Positions 38,173 through 48,243 of a stretch of DNA of 64,000 nucleotides are shown in pieces (position 1 is the first letter of the stretch; every line of letters starts with the position of its first letter). Origin of the DNA: JBBRHQ01 sp963781345. Its GTDB lineage: Bacteria; Actinomycetota; Thermoleophilia; Solirubrobacterales; 70-9. The notes beneath the pieces were generated by a model. That model made no database searches and was not told the DNA's origin. It saw only the letters and a program-made list of their open reading frames with translations. A program made the position numbers and the translations under genes. The stretch spans positions 453,151 through 517,150 of the forward strand of contig CAWAFQ010000013.1 in the NCBI GenBank assembly GCA_963781345.1. Direction: 5' to 3'.

Positions 38173-38224
38173 CCTTCACTGAACGGAATCGGCCGCAATA
38201 GCGACCAGATCCGTTCAGTGAAGG
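38173..38224. promoter_or_regulatory. Perfect 15-bp inverted repeat between divergent SDR and ileS genes
   Basis: Arms 38173-38187 and 38210-38224 are perfectly complementary with a 22-nt loop. Both neighbouring genes start away from it, so a terminator role is unlikely unless it acts in a 5' leader. It could be an operator or an attenuator-type hairpin for ileS, whose start is 49 bp downstream. No T-box consensus was recognised around it. Confidence 0.55.
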
Positions 38225-38272
38225 GCCGGGCGTGCCTCGGCCGCGGTCCGGGCGTTCGTAGACTCCGGGCCG

Positions 38273-41200
38273 ATGCCCGGCTTTCGCCCAGTCGACCCGA
38301 AGCAGTCCTTTCCCGAGCTCGAGGAGCGCGTGCTCGAGCGCTGGCGCGAGACCGATGTCTTCGCTCGCTCGCTCTCCAACCGCGACGGCGCCGAGACATG
38401 GAGCTTCTACGAGGGACCGCCGACGGCCAACGGCCGGCCCGGCTCCCACCACGTCTTATCCCGCGTCTTCAAGGACACCTACCCGCGCTACCGCACGATG
38501 CGCGGCTACCGCGTGCCTCGCAAGGCCGGCTGGGACTGCCACGGCCTGCCGGTAGAGCTAGAGGTCGAGAAGGACCTCGGCATCTCTTCGAAGCAGGAGA
38601 TCGAGGCCTACGGGATCGCCGAGTTCAACCAGCGCTGCCGCGAGTCGGTCTTCACCTACGTCGAGGACTGGAACCGGCTGACCGAGCGGATCGGCTTCTG
38701 GATCGACCTCGACGACCCCTACGTCACCCTCGACAACGACTACATCGAGTCGGTCTGGTGGTCACTGCGAAAGATCTGGGACGACGGCCGCCTCTATGAG
38801 GGCCACAAGGTCGTCCCCTACTGCCCGCGCTGCGGCACCGCGCTGAGCTCGCACGAGGTCGCCCTCGGCTACCGCGATGTGGTCGACCCGAGCGTCTACG
38901 TGCGGCTCGGGGTCGAGGGGGCAGGAGCGGGAGGCGAGGAGTCAGACGGTGGTGGGGCGCAGGGGCCGCTGCGGGACGGGGATGCGCTGCTGGTCTGGAC
39001 GACCACTCCGTGGACGCTGATCTCGAATGCCGCGGTCGCGGTGAACGCGGAGATGACGTATCAACGTGTTCGCGTCGGCGACGAGGTCTTGGTCGTCGCC
39101 GAGGCCCTGCGGGAGCGAGTCCTGGGCGAGGACGGTGAGGTGCTCGACTCCTTCCTCGGCTCGGCGCTGGCCGGGGTCCGCTACTCGCCGCCGTTCGACT
39201 ACGTCACCGACTTCGGCCCCCGCGGCCACACCGTCCTCGAGGCCGACTTCGTCACCGCCGAGGAGGGCACCGGCCTCGTCCACACCGCCGTCGCCTTCGG
39301 CGAGGACGACTTCACCCTCGGCGAGCGCTACGGGCTGACCCTGCAGAACCCGGTCACTCTCGAGGGGACGTTCGAGGATCGAGTGGCCGAGTTCGCCGGG
39401 CGCTTCGTCAAGGACGCCGACCCCGATATCGTCGCCGCGCTCGAGCGCTCCGGGCGACTCTTCCGCTCGACTTCCTACGAGCACGCCTATCCCCACTGCT
39501 GGCGCTGCGGCACGCCGCTCCTCTATTACGCCAAGTCGAGCTGGTACGTTCGCACCTCGGAGCTGCGCGAGGAGATGCTCGCCAACAACGAGCAGATCGG
39601 CTGGCACCCCGAGCACATCCGCCACGGGCGCTTCGGCAAGTGGCTCGAGAACAACGTCGACTGGGCGCTCTCGCGCGACCGCTACTGGGGCACGCCGCTG
39701 CCGATCTGGGAGTGCGAGGCCGACGGCTGCGACGGCCGTTTCTGCGCCGGCTCGGTCGCCGAGCTTCGCGAGCGCGCCCGCGGCGAGGTGCCCGAAGACC
39801 TGCACCGCCCCCACATCGACGAGGTCGTCCTCGACTGCGCCGACTGCGGCGGCGCTATGCGGCGCGTCAGCTCGGTGATCGACACCTGGTACGACAGCGG
39901 CGCGATGCCGTTCGCCCAGTTCCACTACCCGTTCGAGAACACCGAGGAGTTCGAGCAGCGCTTCCCGGCCGACTTCATCTGCGAGGCGATCGACCAGACC
40001 CGCGGCTGGTTCTACACGCTGCTGGCCGAGTCGACCCTGCTCTTCGACACCTCGAGCTACCGCAACTGCGTCTGCCTCGGCCTGATCCTCGACCCCGAGG
40101 GCCAGAAGATGTCGAAGAGCAAGGGCAATGTGGTCGAGCCCTGGGACGTGATCTCCGCCCACGGCGCGGACGCGCTGCGCTGGTATTACCTGACCGCCCA
40201 GCAACCCTGGTCCGGCTACCGCTTCTCGGTCGAGACCGTCGGCGAGTCTGTGCGCCAGTTCCTGCTGACGCTCTGGAACACCTACTCGTTCTGGGCGCTC
40301 TACGCGAACGCGGAGGGGCTCGGCCCCGGCGACTTCGACGAGGCTCCAACCCCCGATCGAGATCTCGATCGATGGGCACTCTCACGCCTGCAATCGACCA
40401 TCGTCGCGGTCACCGAGTCGATGGACTCATTCGACTGCACCTCGGCCGGCGGGGCTGTCGCCGATTTCGTCGACGATCTCTCCAATTGGTACGTGCGGCT
40501 CTCGCGACGCCGCTTCTGGGAGGGCGACCGCGCCGCCTTCGAGACTCTGCGCCACTGCCTGCTGGAGACGGTTGCGCTGCTCGCCCCGTTCACCCCGTTC
40601 CTCGCCGACGAGATCCACGCCAACCTCGCCGGCGGTGAGCCGGGGGAGTTCGGCGAGTTGCCGGACTCTGTCCACCTGCGCGACTTCCCCGAGCCAAGTC
40701 CCGCGCTCTCGGACCCGGCGCTGGAGTCGGCGATGGCTGCGGTCCGCCGCACCGTCGAGCTCGGCCGCGCCGCGCGCGCGCAGGCAAAGGTCAAGGTGCG
40801 CCAGCCGCTGCACAAGGCCGTGATCGTCGCCAGCGGCGAAGAGCGCGAGGCGATCTCGGCGCGCGCCGGGCTGATCACAGCCGAGCTCAACGTCAAGGAG
40901 CTCGATTTCGTCGCCGAAGAGGGCGAGCTCGTCCGTTACCGGGTCAAGCCCAACTACCGCTCGCTCGGGCCGCGTTTCGGAAAGCAGATGCCTCAGGTCG
41001 CCGCCGCGGTCGAGGCCCTCGACGCGGCCCACGTCGCCAGGGCGATCGACGGCGGCGGAGAGCTCGGCATCAACCTCGACGGACACGATCACACGCTCGG
41101 CCCCGACGATTTCGCCTTGGCGCTCGAGCCCCTCGACGGCTACCAGGTCGAGGCAGAGGCCGGCCACGCCGTCGCCCTCGCGCTCGAACTCGACCCCGAG

Positions 41201-41491
41201 CTTCTGCGAGAGGGCCTCGCCCGAGAGATCGTCCACGCGGTCCAGAACGCCCGCCGCGCCGCCGGCCTCGAGATCACCGACCGGATAGAGCTCGCCCTTG
41301 GCGGGGACACGGAGCTGCTCGACGCCGCCCGCGCCCACGAGGCCTACCTCGTCGGCGAGGTCCTGGCGACATCGGTCAGCTACGACGGCGAGGGCTCGGG
41401 CGAATTCGGGGGCATCGATGCCGGCGGCGCGGGCGGAGTCGCCAGCATCGATGGCCGCGAGCTGCGGATCGCCGTCAAGAAGTCATCCTGA
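38273..41491 (+). CDS. ileS: Isoleucyl-tRNA synthetase
   Basis: 1072 residues, the long eukaryote-like type. The class I HIGH motif appears as GSHHVLSR (~residue 56), followed by GWDCHGLPVE; KMSKS is intact (QKMSKSKGN, ~611). The editing CP1 domain includes TTPWTLISNAAVAV. The first C-terminal segment has VRLSRRRFW (anticodon-binding). This is the last intact large gene before the frameshift-rich part of the contig. Confidence 0.96.
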   Translation: MPGFRPVDPKQSFPELEERVLERWRETDVFARSLSNRDGAETWSFYEGPPTANGRPGSHHVLSRVFKDTYPRYRTMRGYRVPRKAGWDCHGLPVELEVEKDLGISSKQEIEAYGIAEFNQRCRESVFTYVEDWNRLTERIGFWIDLDDPYVTLDNDYIESVWWSLRKIWDDGRLYEGHKVVPYCPRCGTALSSHEVALGYRDVVDPSVYVRLGVEGAGAGGEESDGGGAQGPLRDGDALLVWTTTPWTLISNAAVAVNAEMTYQRVRVGDEVLVVAEALRERVLGEDGEVLDSFLGSALAGVRYSPPFDYVTDFGPRGHTVLEADFVTAEEGTGLVHTAVAFGEDDFTLGERYGLTLQNPVTLEGTFEDRVAEFAGRFVKDADPDIVAALERSGRLFRSTSYEHAYPHCWRCGTPLLYYAKSSWYVRTSELREEMLANNEQIGWHPEHIRHGRFGKWLENNVDWALSRDRYWGTPLPIWECEADGCDGRFCAGSVAELRERARGEVPEDLHRPHIDEVVLDCADCGGAMRRVSSVIDTWYDSGAMPFAQFHYPFENTEEFEQRFPADFICEAIDQTRGWFYTLLAESTLLFDTSSYRNCVCLGLILDPEGQKMSKSKGNVVEPWDVISAHGADALRWYYLTAQQPWSGYRFSVETVGESVRQFLLTLWNTYSFWALYANAEGLGPGDFDEAPTPDRDLDRWALSRLQSTIVAVTESMDSFDCTSAGGAVADFVDDLSNWYVRLSRRRFWEGDRAAFETLRHCLLETVALLAPFTPFLADEIHANLAGGEPGEFGELPDSVHLRDFPEPSPALSDPALESAMAAVRRTVELGRAARAQAKVKVRQPLHKAVIVASGEEREAISARAGLITAELNVKELDFVAEEGELVRYRVKPNYRSLGPRFGKQMPQVAAAVEALDAAHVARAIDGGGELGINLDGHDHTLGPDDFALALEPLDGYQVEAEAGHAVALALELDPELLREGLAREIVHAVQNARRAAGLEITDRIELALGGDTELLDAARAHEAYLVGEVLATSVSYDGEGSGEFGGIDAGGAGGVASIDGRELRIAVKKSS

Positions 41492-41513
41492 TAGCCCCGG
41501 GCCCCGGCACCCC

Positions 41514-41681
41514 CCGAGCAGACGTGGCCGACGAGACGCACGCCAGGCATGCGCGAGGTCGGCCACCCCTCCACGGAGCGTCCCGCCAGCGGAGCGCAAC
41601 TCCCGACGATCACCCGGCGCCCGCGCCCCCGAGCAGACGTGGCCGACGAGAAGCACGTCAGGCGTGCGTGAGGTCGGCCAC
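41514..41681. repeat. Direct pair of ~52-bp palindromic repeats between ileS and trxA
   Basis: Copies at 41514-41566 and 41630-41681 share most bases, and each contains the perfect 9-bp arms GTGGCCGAC/GTCGGCCAC around ~24 nt. They lie between convergent ileS and trxA. Could act as terminators; the duplication suggests a small mobile palindrome. The remainder of 41492-41705 holds no gene. Confidence 0.65.
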
Positions 41682-41705
41682 GTCGCCGGGGCCGACCTCG
41701 GGGCG

Positions 41706-42033
41706 CTACGCCAGCGCCGGCTCCAGCTCGGCCTCGAGGCGGCGCTTGGGCATCGCCCCGATCACCTTCTTGGCGATCTGCGCCGTCCTTGAAGAGGATC
41801 AGCGTCGGGATCGAGAGGACCTCGTAGTTGGCCGCCGTCTGCTGGTTCTCGTCGACGTTGAGGCTGAGGATGGTCAGGTCGTCGCGCTCGGCGTCCATCT
41901 CCTCGAGGATCGGGTGGACGACGCGGCAGGGACCGCACCAGGGAGCCCAGAAGTCGACCAGGACCGGGCCCTCGGCCTCGAGCACGTCTGCCTGGAAGGT
42001 CGCATCGGTCACGTCTGTGAGCTTGCCTGACAC
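41706..42033 (-). CDS. trxA: Thioredoxin (frameshifted near 41783)
   Basis: The frame starting at 42033 gives a typical thioredoxin: DVTDATFQADVL, active site WAPWCGPCR, SLNVDENQQTAANYEV and the cis-Pro SIPTLILFKDG. Just after FKDGA the frame is lost; the expected C-terminal helix (QIAKKVIGAMPK, ending PALA) is found in another frame down to a TAG at 41706. A single missing or extra base near 41783 explains it. This is the leftmost of a long series of similar breaks. Confidence 0.88.
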
Positions 42034-42095
42034 AGCTATCGGTCTCCTGTGGTCGCGTTTGCCTGGGTCAATACTTCATAAAGTATAGCGAAGGT

Positions 42096-42832
42096 CAGCG
42101 GCGCCGGATCCGCATCGCCGGCACCCGCCAGATCGCCTCGGCAACGATACCCCGGCTCATCTTCGAGGCGCCGACTCGCCGGTCGCGGAAGGTGATCGGC
42201 ACCTCGACGACGCGGAATCCGGCGCGGATCGCGCGGTAGGTCGTCTCGACCTGGAAGGCGTAGCCGCGGGAGTGGATCGAGTCCGAGGTCGATCGCCTCC
42301 AGCACCTCGCGGCGAAAGCACTTGAAGCCGCCGGTCAGGTCCTGGACGTCGACCCCGAGCACGAGCCGCGCGTAGATGCTGCCGCCGCGGCTGATCGCCC
42401 GGCGCAGCGGCCCCCACTCGGCGACCGCGCCGCCGCGCACGTAGCGCGAGCCGATCACGAGGTCGGCGTCGCGGGCCGCCTCGAGGAGCCGCGGCAGGTA
42501 GGCGGGGTCGTGGGAGAAGTCGGAGTCCATCTCCAGCACCAGCTCGGCGCCGCCGGCGAGCGCTCGGCGGAAGCCGGCGATGTAGGCCGGGCCGAGGCCC
42601 TCCTTCCGGGGGCGGTGCAGGACCTCGACGTCGTCGTGTGCGGCGGCGAGCCGGTCGGCGATCTCGCCGGTCCCGTCGGGGCTGGAGTCGTCGACGATCA
42701 GCACCCGGCGCGAGGCGGCAGCCTCTCGCGCACCTCGGCGACGAAGGACTCGATGTTGGCCGCCTCGTTGTAGGTCGGGAGGATCAGCCAGACGTCCGCG
42801 TCGGGGGCCCGGGCATCCGCGGAGGCTGACAT
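42096..42832 (-). CDS. Polyprenol-phosphate glycosyltransferase (DPM1-like GT2), two frameshifts
   Basis: Starting from ATG at 42832 the reading gives DVWLILPTYNEAANIE, then a frame jump near 42718 into VLIVDDSSPDGTGEIAD, EMDSDFSHDP and GSRYVRGGAV, the GT2 motifs of dolichyl/polyprenyl-phosphate mannosyltransferases. After EAIDL another jump near 42285 gives GYAFQVET, VPITFRDRRVGASKMS and a stop at 42096. Intact length would be ~245 residues with no membrane tail. Likely transfers mannose from GDP-mannose to a lipid carrier. Confidence 0.82.
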
Positions 42833-42930
42833 CACGGCGTGGGCTGCGGACGCTGGAGAGCGCGGCGCGGGCCGCGGTCGCCGACAGTGGCCGGTGAGGT
42901 GGCCACCTACGACGCAAGTAGTTGCTTCCG

Positions 42931-44660
42931 ATGACCAACGCCGAGATCGCCGCCGCCTTCGACGAGCTCGCCGTCCTCTACGAGCTCGACGGCGCCGTCA
43001 AGTACCGGGTCCTCGCCTACTCGAGCGCCGCCAAGGCGATCCGCGAGAGCCCGGTCTCGGTCGCCGAGCTGGCGCGGGATGGGAGGGCGACGGAGATCCC
43101 GGGCGTCGGCAAGACGCTCGAGGAGAAGATCCTCGCCCTGCTCGAGACCGGCGACGATCCCCGCGGCGGAGAAGCTGAAGGCCAAGTTCCCACCGACCCT
43201 GATCGAGGTGACCCGGGTCCCGCACCTCGGCGCGAAGACCGTGCGCCGCCTCTACGACGAGCTCGACGTCGCCTCGCTCGAGGACCTGCGCGCGGCGGCC
43301 GAGGCGCAGCGGATCCGCGAGCTCAAGGGCCTCGGGCCGAAGGTCGAGGAGAACGTCCTCGCCGAGCTCGAGCGGATGGGCGATGCCGAGGCCCCGTCGG
43401 GCCGCCTGCTGCTCTCCGCGGTGCGCCCGGTCGCCGAGGAGCTGGCCGCCGCGCTGCGGGAGCACCCGGCGGCGAGGCAGGTCGAGGTCGCGGGCTCGGT
43501 CCGCCGCTGGACCGAGACCTGCAAGGACATCGACCTGATCGCCACCGCCGAGGAGCCGACAGCAGCTCTCCCGCCACCTCGCCGGGCACCCGCTGATCGC
43601 CGCCGCGGGAACACCCGGGCCCAACGGCGTCCGCGCCCAGACCCACAACGGCGTCTCGGTCGACCTGCGGATCGTCCGCCCCGAGGCCTTCGGCAACCTG
43701 CTCGCAGCACTTCACCGGCTCGAAGGCCCACAACGTCGAGCTGCGCGAGGACGCCGTGACGCGCGGGCTCTCGGTCTCCGAGCACGGGATCACCGAGACC
43801 GAGACCGGCGAGGTGACCCTCTGCGCGACCGAGGCCGAGGTCTACGAGCGCCTCGGCTACGCCTACATCGAGCCGGAGCTGCGCGAGGGCCGCGGCGAGC
43901 TGCGGGCGGCCCGCGAGGGCACGCTCCCCGACCTGGTCGAGATCGGCGACGTCCGCGGCGAGCTCCACTGCCACACGACCCTCTCCGACGGGCGCAACAC
44001 GCTCGAGGAGATGGCCGAGGCCGGGCGCGGCCGCGGCTACGCCTACATGGCGATCACCGACCACTCGGCCAGCCACGGCTTCGGCGACCACGTCACCGAC
44101 GAGCGCCTCTGGCAGCGGATCGCCGAGATCCGCGAGTGGAACAAGGGCAGGCGCGGCTTCCGCCTGCTCGCCGGCTCCGAGGTCAACATCGGCACCGACG
44201 GCGCGCTCGACTACCCCGAGGACCTGCTCGACCGCGCTCGACTGGGTGATCGCCAGCGTCCACACCTCCTTCTCCGATGACGAGGCCGAGATGACCGAGC
44301 GCATCCTGAGGCGATCGAGAACCCGCTGGTCGACTGCATCGGCCACCTCACCGGCCGCCTGCTCGGCGCCGCGAGCCCTACCCGGTCGACGTCGAGGCGG
44401 TCGCCGAGGCAGCCGCCCGGACCGGGACGATGCTCGAGATCAACGGCAACCCGAACCGCCGCGACCTCTCCGAGCAGCACGCCCGGCTCGCCGCCGAGGC
44501 CGGGGTGATGATCGTCCTCAACACCGACGCCCACGGGATCGAGACGCTCGACAACATCCCCTACGCGGTCGCCACCGCCCGCCGCGCCTGGCTCGGCCCC
44601 GAGCAGATCGCCAACACCCGCGGCTGGCGCGAGTTCAAGGCGATGCGCAAGCGCGCCTAG
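42931..44660 (+). CDS. polX: PolX-family DNA polymerase with PHP domain, multiple frameshifts
   Basis: From the ATG at 42931, pieces in alternating frames spell out the full family: HhH motifs (IPGVGKTLEEKIL, HLGAKTVRRLYDEL, LKGLGPKVEENV), the X-family palm (AGSVRRWTETCKDIDL) and the C-terminal PHP domain (ELHCHTTLSDGRNT, AITDHSASHG, IASVHTSF, LEINGNPNR, NTDAHG). At least six indels (near 43160, 43560, 43705, 44237, 44310, 44370) interrupt it. An intact gene would be ~575 residues. Repair-type gap-filling polymerase with 3'-5' exonuclease in the PHP domain, by family knowledge. Confidence 0.85.
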
Positions 44661-45197
44661 CGGCGACTTCTCGCCGCTGGAGGCGGGCGCGGTCGGTCGC
44701 CGCCGAGGCCCGGGGTCCGTGACCAGCACCACCGGGCTCAAGCGCGGAGGTCGGCTCGACGTAGAAGCGGGTCCCGTCGCGCTCCTCGATCGCCAGCACC
44801 GCGGCCTCGCGGGTGCGCCAGGCGAGCGCGACGAGCAGCGCGTAGCCGGCGCCGATCGCGGCGACGCCGGGGAAGAAGAGGCCGAGCGCCGCCGGCGATC
44901 AGCGCCGTCACCCCGATCGGCCAGAGCCGGGCCAGCGCGATCCGCGCCGGCGGCTCGGCCGGCAGCGAGGTCGCGGTGCGGGCCGCGGCGAGCGCGTCGC
45001 GGACACCGTCGGCGGCGCGCCGGGGCCGGCCCAGATAGAGGCCGATGAGCGACCGAGATCAACCACCAGACGGCGGCGACGGTGATCGTGCGGGTGTCGT
45101 CGTTGCGGCCGGCGGCGATCGCGGTGATCGCGCCGAGGGCGGTCGCCTCCGCCGGCCGCAGCAGGACGGTGGCGCGTAGCAGGTCGGTGTACGGCAT
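44661..45197 (-). CDS. Membrane protein fragment(s), frameshifted; unknown function
   Basis: From an ATG at 45197 the first ~50 residues look coding and hydrophobic (LGAITAIAAGRNDDTRTITVAAVWWLISV), consistent with a membrane protein. Beyond 45050 the frame breaks repeatedly, with further hydrophobic pieces (IALARLWPIGVTALI, then FFPGVAAIGAGYALLVALAW) in other frames. The 3' end cannot be fixed. It begins 7 bp after the otsB stop on the same strand. Confidence 0.45.
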
Positions 45198-45203
45198 CTC
45201 GGC

Positions 45204-46051
45204 CTACCCCGCCAGCCAGACGAGGATCTCGAGCCCACGGACTGCGGGCCCGTCGACGGCGAGGTCGGCCTCGTCGCGGATCTCGGCCGGCCCCTCGGCC
45301 GAGACGACGCCGACGCAGACCGCCCGCTCGAGGTCGCCCTGCGTCGCGCATCTCGCCGCAGGCGGCGGAAGGCGTCGAGGTCGGTGCGGTCGTCGCCGGC
45401 GTAGATGGCGGCGCGCGACGTCCTCGCCGCCGCCGATCAGCGCGGCGACCGCGGCGCCCTTGCCACCGCCGCCGGCCGGGCCGCAGCTCCAGCACCTTGC
45501 GCCCCCAGTGCGGCTCGAGGCCGGCCCGCCGCGGCGCCGGCGGCGATCTCGCGCGCGCGGGCCTCGGCGGCGCCCTCGTCGTCCGCGCCGCGCCAGTGCA
45601 GCGCCTGGATCGGGCCCTTGTCCTCGACCCGCAGCCCGGCCTCTCGCAGGCGCTCGAGGTCGAGCCCGGCGAGGTGCTCGGCGGCCGCCTCCTCGCGGCC
45701 CTCGAGCGACGGGTCGAGCCGCGAGCTCCTCGCCGCCCGGCAGGCAGCAGCTCGAGGCCGTGGTTGCCGGAGTAGGCGATCTCCTCGACGCCGACCAGCT
45801 CGCGCGCCTCGGCGGCGCGGCGCCCGGAGACGGCGCCGACCACCGCGTAGCGACGGCTGAGCTCGGCCAGCGCCTCGCCGCGCCGCCTCCGGCACCGCCG
45901 CCTGCTCGGGGCGCTCGACGATCGGCGCCAGGGTGCCGTCGATGTCGGTGAGGATCGCCGCATGGCCCGGGTCGTCGCGCAGCGGCGCCAGCAGCGAGGA
46001 GGCGGTGACGGTTGCAGGATCGGGGCCCATCGGCATCAGATGATCACTCAT
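45204..46051 (-). CDS. otsB: Trehalose-6-phosphate phosphatase, frameshifted
   Basis: From the ATG at 46051: HAD motif I AILTDIDGTLAPIVERP, then in shifted frames the trehalose-phosphatase segment VVGAVSGRRAAEARELVG, YSGNHGLEL, EDKGPIQALHWR and a late DDRTDLDAFRRL-type motif, ending EILVWLAG with TAG at 45204. Intact length ~280 residues. It dephosphorylates trehalose-6-phosphate in trehalose synthesis; no otsA is in the window. Several single-base indels, as in its neighbours. Confidence 0.78.
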
Positions 46052-46065
46052 CTAGTATCGCCGCC

Positions 46066-46429
46066 GTGTCACCCGAGACCCTGAAGCTGGCCGGGATCGG
46101 AACCGCGGCGGGCGCCTTCAGCGGCCTCTTCGGGGTCGGCGGCGGCACCGTGATCGTCCCCCTGCTGATCTTCGCTCTCGGCTACGGGGAGCGGCTGGCG
46201 ACCGGCACCAGCCTCGCGGCGATCGTCATCGTCGGCGCCCTCGGGGCCCTCGCGCAGGGCGGGGTCTACGGAAACGTCGACCTCAGCGACGGGGCTGCTG
46301 CTGGCGGTGCCGGCGGTCGTCGGTGTCCTCGCCGGCACCGCGCTTCAGCAGCGGATCCCCCAGCGGACCGTCTCGCTGCTGTTCGCCGTCCTGCTGATCG
46401 CGGTCGCGATCGAGTTGATCGTCTCGTGA
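46066..46429 (+). CDS. TauE/SafE-family permease, N-terminal half (one frameshift)
   Basis: Starts at GTG 46066 with the TauE/SafE repeat motif GAFSGLFGVGGGTVIVPLL and about four helices. One extra G near 46295 shifts the frame before LLLAVPAVVGVLAGTALQQR, and TGA follows at 46427. About 121 residues, half the family length. The second half is encoded by the overlapping next frame. Likely exports sulfite or an organosulfonate, by family knowledge only. Confidence 0.7.
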
Positions 46430-46807
46430 ACGAGCTGCTCGCAGCGCTGGCCGCCGCCTGGCGGGCTTCGCCGGGGGCCTGGTCGGTGTCGGCGGCGGCA
46501 TCCTCTTCGTCCCGGCGATGACGGTCTTCCTCGGCATGTCGCAGGTCCGGGCGGAGTCGACCTCGCTGCTGATGATCGTCATCGTCGCCGCTCGTCGGCG
46601 CCTACCGCCAGTACGGCTACGGCAACGTCCGCCTCCGCGACGCGGTCATGATCGGCGTCCTCTCGCCGCTCGGCGTCGTCATCGGCGTCGTCGTCGCCAA
46701 CGCCGTCCCCGAGCGGGCGCTGAAGCTCTCCTTCGCCGTCCTGGCGCTGCTCATTCGCCTTCCAGCTCGCCCGCCGGGCGCTGCGCGATCCGACCGCGGA
46801 GAAGTGA
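46426..46807 (+). CDS. TauE/SafE-family permease, C-terminal half (frameshifted)
   Basis: A GTG at 46426 overlaps the TGA of the first half (GTGA). The frame carries the second copy of the family motif (AGGLVGVGGGILFVPAMTVFLG) and four helices to a TGA at 46805, with several indels (near 46460, 46590, 46750). It may form a two-subunit permease with the upstream half, or the two frames may be one gene split by sequence errors. Confidence 0.65.
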
Positions 46808-46814
46808 GAGCCGG

Positions 46815-47232
46815 GTGCCCGACTCCCTGCGGGTCAACCACGAGCTCGAGATCCCTCTGAGCGAGATCGAGCTGCGGGCGAGTCGCTCCTCGGGCCCCGG
46901 CGGCCAGCACGCAAACGTCACCGCCTCGCGGATCGAGGCGGTCTTCGATCTTCGAGGCCTCGCGCAGCCTCAGCCCCCAGCAGCGCTCGCGGCTCGCCCA
47001 CCGTCACGGCCCGCGGGTGACCGCGGTCGCCCAGGACGCCCGCAGTCAGTCGCGCAACCGCCAGCTGGCACTGGAGCGGCTGGGGAAGAAGCTGCGCGAG
47101 GCGCTGCGGACCGCGAAGCCGAGACGCCCGACGAAGCCCAGCCGCTCGGCCAAGGAGCGCCGCCTCGAGCAGAAGCGACGAGCCTCCGGCCGCAAGCGTG
47201 AGCGTCGACGGCCGGAGGCGAGCGACTACTGA
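46815..47232 (+). CDS. arfB: ArfB-type peptidyl-tRNA hydrolase (RF-1 domain), one frameshift
   Basis: From GTG 46815: LEIPLSEIELRASRSSGPGGQHANVT contains the GGQ catalytic motif and the following Asn used by RF1-like hydrolases. An indel near 46955 shifts the frame before SLSPQQRSRL and a long Lys/Arg-rich tail (KSRSAKERRLEQKRR-like), which binds the mRNA channel in ArfB. Intact length ~138 residues. It rescues stalled ribosomes. Confidence 0.83.
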
Positions 47233-47267
47233 CCAACTCGCCCTCTGCCTGTGCGAGCCCCGGTTCC

Positions 47268-48227
47268 TCAGCCGATCCCGTGCTCCAGCGCGCCCTTGAC
47301 CTGGGCGTCGAGCGCGTTCAGGCGGTACAGCGCGATCGCCTCGGGGGAGGGGAAGGCGCGCAACCGCAGCGCCTCGGGGCCGTGGTGGGTGAGGACGCAG
47401 GAGAGCAGTGCCGTGCGGCGCTGCTCGGGCAGGCCGGATGCGGCCGCGCCGATGATCTCGGCGCCGATCTGCAGATGCCCGAGCAGCCGACCCTCCTCGC
47501 TGAGCGCGATCTCGGCGCCGTAGGTGAACTCGCGGGTCTTGCCGACGTCGTGGAGCAGGGCCGCCGCCATCAGCAGGTCGGAGTCGAGGCGGGGGTGCAG
47601 CGTCGCCAGCTCGGTGACCAGCGTCGCGACCGCGACGGTGTGCTCGATCAGGCCGCCGAGGTAGGCATGGTGGCCGCCGCGAGTGCAGGGGGCGCGGCGG
47701 AACTCCTCGGCGCTCGGTCCGCTGAAGAGGACGGCGTCGACGACGGCGCGCAGGCCGGGGTCGTGGACCTCGCGGCCGAGGTGCTCGAGGAATCCCTCCA
47801 GCTCCTCGCGGTCGCGATAGGCCGCCGGCAGGAACTCGGCCGGGTCAACCTCCTCGCCGTCACCGACCTTGCGGATGTCTGAGAGCTCGGCGACCATCTG
47901 CCCGCGGAAGCGCTCTGCCCGGCCGCTGGCCTCGACCGCGTCGCCGCGCTCGAAGCGGGCGCCGACCGCGTCGACGTCACGGAAGATCCGCGCCGGGATC
48001 GACCCGGTGCGGTCACGCAGCTCGAGCGAGATGTAGACGGAGCCGTTGCGCGCGGTGAGGCGGTCCTTGCGGACGCAGGCGTAGCGGCCGCGAAAGGCTC
48101 GCCCGGGCGTCAGCTCGGCGACCGAGGGGCTCTCGGAGTCCGCGGCTGGGGTGATCTGTGCTGCTGCCTCCACACCCTCATCCTGCCCTCCGGGGCGGAC
48201 GAAGCCGGTCCGGAGCGAGGCCGGCAT
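47268..48227 (-). CDS. OB-fold/HD-domain phosphohydrolase (YhaM-like)
   Basis: 319 residues, intact. An N-terminal OB-fold nucleic-acid-binding segment (GRYACVRKDRLTARNGSVYISLELRD) precedes an HD domain with HHAYLGGLIEHTVAVA, the HD pair in LLHDVGKTREF and LTHHGPEALRL. This resembles the YhaM/CBF1 3'-5' exoribonuclease family. It stands out because nearly every neighbour is frameshifted. Divergent from the PAC2 gene by 16 bp. Confidence 0.85.
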   Translation of the reverse strand: MPASLRTGFVRPGGQDEGVEAAAQITPAADSESPSVAELTPGRAFRGRYACVRKDRLTARNGSVYISLELRDRTGSIPARIFRDVDAVGARFERGDAVEASGRAERFRGQMVAELSDIRKVGDGEEVDPAEFLPAAYRDREELEGFLEHLGREVHDPGLRAVVDAVLFSGPSAEEFRRAPCTRGGHHAYLGGLIEHTVAVATLVTELATLHPRLDSDLLMAAALLHDVGKTREFTYGAEIALSEEGRLLGHLQIGAEIIGAAASGLPEQRRTALLSCVLTHHGPEALRLRAFPSPEAIALYRLNALDAQVKGALEHGIG

Positions 48228-48243
48228 CGTCTAGGCTCAGGGC

